This document shows positions 60,299-64,000 of a stretch of DNA of 64,000 bases, in pieces. Made by a program: the position numbers and the translations under genes. The DNA lies in the NCBI GenBank assembly GCA_022793375.1, contig JAAWCS010000021.1, forward strand, positions 62,001 through 126,000, written 5' to 3'. The notes below the pieces were generated by a model. It saw only the letters and a program-made list of their open reading frames with translations, did no database searches and was not told the origin of the DNA. Within the stretch, counting starts at the first letter, position 1. Each line of letters opens with the position of its first letter. Source of the stretch: Lachnospiraceae bacterium (GTDB lineage Bacteria > Bacillota > Clostridia > Lachnospirales > Lachnospiraceae).

Positions 60299-61609
60299 CT
60301 ACCGCTCCATCTTCCAGTAAGCCGCGCTGTAAGCCGCAAGCTCGCTGCCGCCGCCAAAATCATGGATCCGGCCGCTCAAAAGGTCCTCCGCCTGGCCGCA
60401 GCCCGCGTCAAAATGCGCCGTAAACGGCTTATCGTCGATATTGATTGCCACTAACACCCGCTCATGCTCCGATTTCCGCTCGAAAATACACTGCAGGTTA
60501 GTCAGCACCAGCGAACGAAATCCTCCGTAATTGAGCGCTTCGCTCGACTTTTTCACACGGGCCAGACGGCCGATCCACTCGGTCAGTTCATTGGTTATCG
60601 GAATCGGCGGACAAGGCCTGAGCGCCGGATCTCCCTGGCTCTTTTGGCCCTCCTCGCCCCACTCGCTGCCGTAATACACGCAGGGGATTCCCGGCATGCC
60701 GAAGCTCAGCGCGTACAGCAGCGGCAGATGCGCCCGGTTGGTGAGGATGCTGGCCGCGCGTGTCACATCGTGATTATCGACAAAGGACAGAAGGTGCTTT
60801 CCCTTGTACAGCGTCCACCCTTCGGGTCCGAACTGGCGGTTCAGCGAATGGACGATCTCGAACATATTGCGGCTGTTCATGCTCGACCACAATCCCTTGT
60901 AGCATTCATAATTCGTCACGGAATGCAGCATCGAATCGCCCAAAAGCCGATTGTAATCGCCGTGGAGCACCTCGCCGACCAAGAAGAAATCCGCTTTCAG
61001 ACCGTCGCAGAAGCTTCGCAGGCGGCGGATAAATTCCAGGTCCAGGCAATAGGCCACATCCAGCCGCAGTCCGTCGATCTGCCACCACTCCACCCACATG
61101 CGCACGCTCTCCAGCAGGTATTCCACCACGGCCGGATGGTGCAGGTTCAGCTTGACCAGATCATAATTGCCCTCCCAGCCTTCGTACCACAGACCGTCGT
61201 TGTACGGGGAATTCCCGTTAAAATCCAGATGGAACCAGTCCTTGTACGCAGAAGCTTCGCGGTTTTTAAGCACGTCCTGGAAGGCAAAGAAACCGCGGCC
61301 CGCATGGTTAAACACGCCGTCCAGCACAACGCGGATCCCGTTTTCATGCAGTTTTTTGCAGACTTTGGCAAAATCCTCGTTGGTCCCCAGGCGCACGTCC
61401 AGTTTCCGGTAATCCCTGGCATTATAGCCATGGGTATCGGACTCCAAAAGCGGAGAAAAATAGACGGCGTTGGCCCCGGTCTCCACGATATGGGGAACCC
61501 AATCCAATACTTTCAGAATCCGCGGATTGAGCTGTCCGTCGTTTTCAAAGGGAGCCCCGCAGAACCCCAGGGGATAGATTTGATAAAATACGCTTTCATA
61601 TGCCCACAT
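60299..61609 (-). CDS. alpha-amylase family glycosyl hydrolase (GH13)
   Basis: 436-residue (beta/alpha)8 hydrolase without a signal peptide, so cytoplasmic. The four GH13 regions are visible: VVLDGVFNHAGRGF (I), GLRLDVAYCLD with the nucleophile Asp (II), FFLVGEVLHGDY with the acid/base Glu (III) and LSFVDNHDVTR (IV). It likely acts on short malto-oligosaccharides or cyclodextrins taken up by the cell, as in neopullulanase-like enzymes; it lacks their N-terminal beta domain. The ATG at 61609 follows AAAGGAGTGTCAATT; an in-frame GTG overlaps that site. It is divergent from the MBL hydrolase gene. Confidence 0.9.
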   Translation of the reverse strand: MWAYESVFYQIYPLGFCGAPFENDGQLNPRILKVLDWVPHIVETGANAVYFSPLLESDTHGYNARDYRKLDVRLGTNEDFAKVCKKLHENGIRVVLDGVFNHAGRGFFAFQDVLKNREASAYKDWFHLDFNGNSPYNDGLWYEGWEGNYDLVKLNLHHPAVVEYLLESVRMWVEWWQIDGLRLDVAYCLDLEFIRRLRSFCDGLKADFFLVGEVLHGDYNRLLGDSMLHSVTNYECYKGLWSSMNSRNMFEIVHSLNRQFGPEGWTLYKGKHLLSFVDNHDVTRAASILTNRAHLPLLYALSFGMPGIPCVYYGSEWGEEGQKSQGDPALRPCPPIPITNELTEWIGRLARVKKSSEALNYGGFRSLVLTNLQCIFERKSEHERVLVAINIDDKPFTAHFDAGCGQAEDLLSGRIHDFGGGSELAAYSAAYWKMER

Positions 61610-61633
61610 AATTGACACTCCTTTATATTTTAT

Positions 61634-61662
61634 TTGAAGGTTTTTTCGCCGTGCGCTATAAT
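61634..61662 (+). promoter_or_regulatory. promoter of the MBL-fold hydrolase gene
   Basis: TTGAAG (61634-61639), a 17-base spacer and TATAAT (61657-61662). Confidence 0.75.
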
Positions 61663-61699
61663 CTAAGAAAGGTTTATTGTATCCTGCAAGGAGGAAATT

Positions 61700-62428
61700 A
61701 TGAAAATAACCTATCTCTCACACAGCGGCTTTGCCGTAGAACTGCCTGTTGCCACCCTGCTCTTTGACTATTTCAAAGGCCCGCTGCCGGCTTTTTCGTC
61801 CGACAAGCCGCTCTTTCTTTTCGCAAGCCACCAGCACGACGACCATTTTAACCCGGCTCTGTTTCGCCTGGCGGCGCCTTATCCGGACAAGCGGTTTTTG
61901 CTGTCGCATGACATTGCGCGCGCCCGCAAAAAATTCCTGCGGGCCGGCGTTTTGCCGGACGATTTTGAGCAGGCGGTTTTTCTCAGGGCCCATGAAACAC
62001 AAAGTTTTCCCTGCGGGCCGGGCCGCCTTACCGTCTCCACGCTTCGCTCCACCGACTTAGGCGTCGCTTTTCTCGTGACCTGCAACGGCCTGCGAATCTA
62101 CCACGCCGGCGATCTGAACTGGTGGCTGTGGAGGGGCGCTTCCAGGCAAGAGGCCGGCAATATGGCCGCCAATTTCAAGCGCGAAATAGATTCCCTGCGC
62201 GGCCTTTCTCTTGATCTGGCTTTCGCGCCCCTTGATCCAAGACAGGAGGAATACTACGGCCTTGGCGTCAATTACCTGTTGGAACAGGTCGCCGTCCGGC
62301 ATCTGTTTCCCATGCACTTTTGGGGGGATTACTCCGTCATGCCGCGCTATCTGGCACAATTTCCCGCGCAGGCGCAGGCCACGCAATTTCACATCGTCGA
62401 GCGGGAAGGGCAGTCCTGGGAACTCTGA
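61700..62428 (+). CDS. MBL-fold metallo-hydrolase
   Basis: 242-residue metallo-beta-lactamase-fold protein. Metal ligands lie in FASHQHDDHFNP (HxHxDH-type), the later Asp in IYHAGDLNWWLW and a C-terminal His in LFPMHFWGDY. The fold start KITYLSHSGFAVEL resembles UlaG/RNase Z-like members. The substrate is unknown; possible roles include lactone or phosphodiester hydrolysis. CAAGGAGGAAATT precedes the ATG. It has its own promoter and is convergent with galM, whose terminator follows. Confidence 0.9.
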   Translation: MKITYLSHSGFAVELPVATLLFDYFKGPLPAFSSDKPLFLFASHQHDDHFNPALFRLAAPYPDKRFLLSHDIARARKKFLRAGVLPDDFEQAVFLRAHETQSFPCGPGRLTVSTLRSTDLGVAFLVTCNGLRIYHAGDLNWWLWRGASRQEAGNMAANFKREIDSLRGLSLDLAFAPLDPRQEEYYGLGVNYLLEQVAVRHLFPMHFWGDYSVMPRYLAQFPAQAQATQFHIVEREGQSWEL

Positions 62429-62437
62429 GTCGCTTTC

Positions 62438-62479
62438 GGAAAAGAAGCAGCCGTCCGCCTGTGCGCAACCGCTGCTTCC
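62438..62479 (-). terminator. galM terminator
   Basis: The minus strand GAAGCAGCGG pairs with CGGCTGCTTC, followed by TTTTCC. Confidence 0.65.
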
Positions 62480-62486
62480 TGGTTTG

Positions 62487-63539
62487 TCAAAACATAAACT
62501 CATACTCGATTCTGTGTCGGTAATTCTCGCCGGCCCGCAGTATCTTAGGCTCCAGTTCCGGCATATTGACCGCGTTGGGGAACGACTGGCATTCCAGCGC
62601 CACCGCGCAGTCCTCCGAAGAGGTCACGCCGCCGGCCAGCGTAAAGCTCTCGTCAATGAAGCCGCCGGTGTAGACGACCATACAGCGCCCGGTCGGACTC
62701 TTAATGCGCACGCCGCGCCCGCTGGCCGGGTCGCACAGTTCTGCCAGCACCTCTCCGGCCGCCGCGGCCGCCCGCACGTCAAAGGCATGGTCCAGCCCCC
62801 GCGCCTTCTGAATCTGCGCATTCTGCGGATCGGTCTCAAAGGCGTCGAACAGGATCCGCGCTTTACGATAGTCAAACGGGGTCCCGTCCACCGGCGCCAG
62901 CGCCAGCGGAAGATTCTGTTCGTCGCTGACCATATACGAGGGAGCCGCCACATACAGCCGCTGCCCCAGTGCGGAAGCGCCGAAGTTTCCCGTAAAGTTA
63001 AAATAGGCGTGATTGGTCATATCCACATAGGTATCCCGGTCCGACACGGCGCTGTAATCCACGGTCAGACGATTTTCCTGATCCAGCTTGTAGGTCGCGG
63101 AAAAAATACGGTTGCCGGGGAAACCTTCCAAATCCTCCGGAAGCACCAGCGACAGCCCTACTTTGGCTTCGCCGTCCCTGACGCAGGACTGCAGGATCGT
63201 CCATTCCAGGAAGGAGGCGTTTACCTTGCCGCCATGCAGGCAGGTAACGCCGTTTTCATTGGGGGTGAGCGGATAAATCTTATTGCCGATGGCAAAACGG
63301 CTGCCGGCAATCCGTCCGGCTACCGGAGCCACCGCCGCGCCGGCAAACAGCCCGTTGCCCGCATAATCGGCCGGATCCGCGAAATTCAGACACACATTGA
63401 CCCGGCTTTTGTCGGCCCCCGGCAGTTCCACCCGTTCGATCGCCGCCCCCATCGTACCGATCTGCACGACCATTCCCCGATCGTTTTCCAGCCTGTAACC
63501 TGCCGCCTTCCCGTTTCGTTCTACTCTCGTAATCTGCAA
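62487..63539 (-). CDS. galM: aldose 1-epimerase (mutarotase)
   Basis: 350-residue beta-sandwich enzyme interconverting alpha and beta anomers of galactose or glucose, feeding the Leloir pathway. Conserved segments are VAGRIAGSRF, ENGVTCLHGG, the catalytic His in DMTNHAYFNFTG, DHAFDV and the catalytic Glu in VALECQSFPNAVN. The start is TTG at 63539, 8 bases after a strong GAAGGAGGAGAGG. It lies after a reductase gene and is not near galE (25 kb), so the galactose genes are dispersed. Confidence 0.95.
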   Translation of the reverse strand: MQITRVERNGKAAGYRLENDRGMVVQIGTMGAAIERVELPGADKSRVNVCLNFADPADYAGNGLFAGAAVAPVAGRIAGSRFAIGNKIYPLTPNENGVTCLHGGKVNASFLEWTILQSCVRDGEAKVGLSLVLPEDLEGFPGNRIFSATYKLDQENRLTVDYSAVSDRDTYVDMTNHAYFNFTGNFGASALGQRLYVAAPSYMVSDEQNLPLALAPVDGTPFDYRKARILFDAFETDPQNAQIQKARGLDHAFDVRAAAAAGEVLAELCDPASGRGVRIKSPTGRCMVVYTGGFIDESFTLAGGVTSSEDCAVALECQSFPNAVNMPELEPKILRAGENYRHRIEYEFMF

Positions 63540-63577
63540 GTCCCTCTCCTCCTTCGGTTTGTTATCGTAACTCTATC

Positions 63578-64000
63578 CTAGCGGATGAAATTCGTCCGCG
63601 CCGGTTTCTCCTTTTTGGGAAGGCCAAACCGCTCCTTTCCAAGCTCGATGCTCTTCATCAGGAAAGCCATATTCCTCGCCAGGGTACGCATGGTCTGCAA
63701 TCCTTCGAGATCCCCTTCGGCCTCGCCGGGCATCCGTCCGTGAACGCTGTTCCAGTACTGGCTGGAGGCCACCGGCATTCCGGAAATCGTAAAAAATTTG
63801 TTCAGTTCGTCAAACGTCGCCGACAAACCGCCCCGCCTGGCCGCCACCACACCGGCGCCGACCTTCATCCGCTTGTCAAAGGGCGTACTGTAAAACAGAC
63901 GGTGCAGAAACGCAATCAGCGTTGCGTTGGCCGAAGCGTAATACACCGGACTACCGACCACCAGGCCGTCGCAGGCCTCGAATTTAGGGGCCGTCTCGTT
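63578..64000 (-). CDS. flavodoxin-like NAD(P)H-dependent FMN reductase (C-terminal part)
   Basis: 141 codons are visible; the N-terminus lies beyond position 64000. The segment CDGLVVGSPVYYASANATL is the FMN-phosphate/loop region of the NADPH-dependent FMN reductase/flavodoxin-2 family, followed by KVGAGVVAARRGG and SQYWNSVHG (aromatic loop beside the flavin). Such enzymes reduce flavins, quinones or azo/nitro compounds. It ends 38 bases before the galM start on the same strand and may be co-transcribed. Confidence 0.88.
   Translation of the reverse strand, partial: NETAPKFEACDGLVVGSPVYYASANATLIAFLHRLFYSTPFDKRMKVGAGVVAARRGGLSATFDELNKFFTISGMPVASSQYWNSVHGRMPGEAEGDLEGLQTMRTLARNMAFLMKSIELGKERFGLPKKEKPARTNFIR

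Overview
The window looks like the chromosome of a motile, endospore-forming anaerobic member of the Clostridia, most likely a Lachnospiraceae-type gut bacterium with fairly high GC. The evidence is the sporulation set (spoIIGA-sigE, sigG, spoIVA, an alpha/beta-type SASP, a ylbJ-like gene), a flagellin, a chemoreceptor, an fhs-fchA-folD one-carbon operon, a methionine T-box, and Gram-positive promoters and ribosome binding sites. I see no rRNA, tRNA, CRISPR array, prophage or insertion sequence. Nearly all the DNA is ordinary, densely packed chromosome.

Layout. 1-4 kb: the start of a sugar ABC-transporter binding protein (cut by the window edge), a divergent AraC regulator and a chemoreceptor. 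4-14.6 kb, mostly minus strand: an AAA-ATPase/nuclease-like protein, a YgiQ radical-SAM protein, a HAD phosphatase, an RsmF-type rRNA methylase, a small alarmone synthetase, an M23 peptidase and PepD, then a plus-strand ylbJ-like gene. 14.6-21.9 kb: a conserved Firmicutes block (coiled-coil protein, coaD, rsmD, SASP, mscL, recG, fakA, asp23, with rpmB divergent). 21.9-28.6 kb: a MATE pump, spoIVA, and a nucleotidyltransferase/kinase/galE sugar operon. 28.7-35.5 kb: a giant RND transporter divergent from an operon of TetR regulator, P-II-like protein and cation:proton antiporter. 35.5-40.7 kb: a DNA-alkylation repair protein, flagellin and fhs-fchA-folD. 40.8-41.4 kb: a noncoding block with two inverted, structured repeat units. 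41.5-44.8 kb: threonine aldolase, a MATE pump and a Cof phosphatase. 45-48.1 kb: metNIQ behind a T-box. 48.2-51.3 kb: a VanRS-like two-component system and a C39-like peptidase. 51.5-58.7 kb: an acetyltransferase, sigG, potABCD and spoIIGA-sigE. 58.9-64 kb: an SPFH/ribbon-helix-helix pair, a GH13 enzyme, an MBL-fold hydrolase, galM and a flavodoxin-like reductase (cut by the edge).

How the parts fit. Sporulation genes are scattered, and several carry recognisable promoter elements: a SigG-type -10 before the SASP, a SigE-type promoter before spoIVA, and a Spo0A-like box before spoIIGA-sigE. The folate operon appears to divide labour: FolD has lost two cyclohydrolase residues and the adjacent FchA can supply that step. 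The metNIQ transporter is controlled by an AUG-specifier T-box.

Most worth follow-up are the pair of ~150-bp structured repeats at 40.85-41.41 kb, whose outer stems differ in sequence but each stay perfectly self-complementary, and a possibly related element between the T-box and metN. Next are the ~370-residue helical insertion in the RND pump, the P-II-like/antiporter pair, the SPFH-RHH operon with a palindrome at its start site, and the insertion of potABCD between sigE and sigG.
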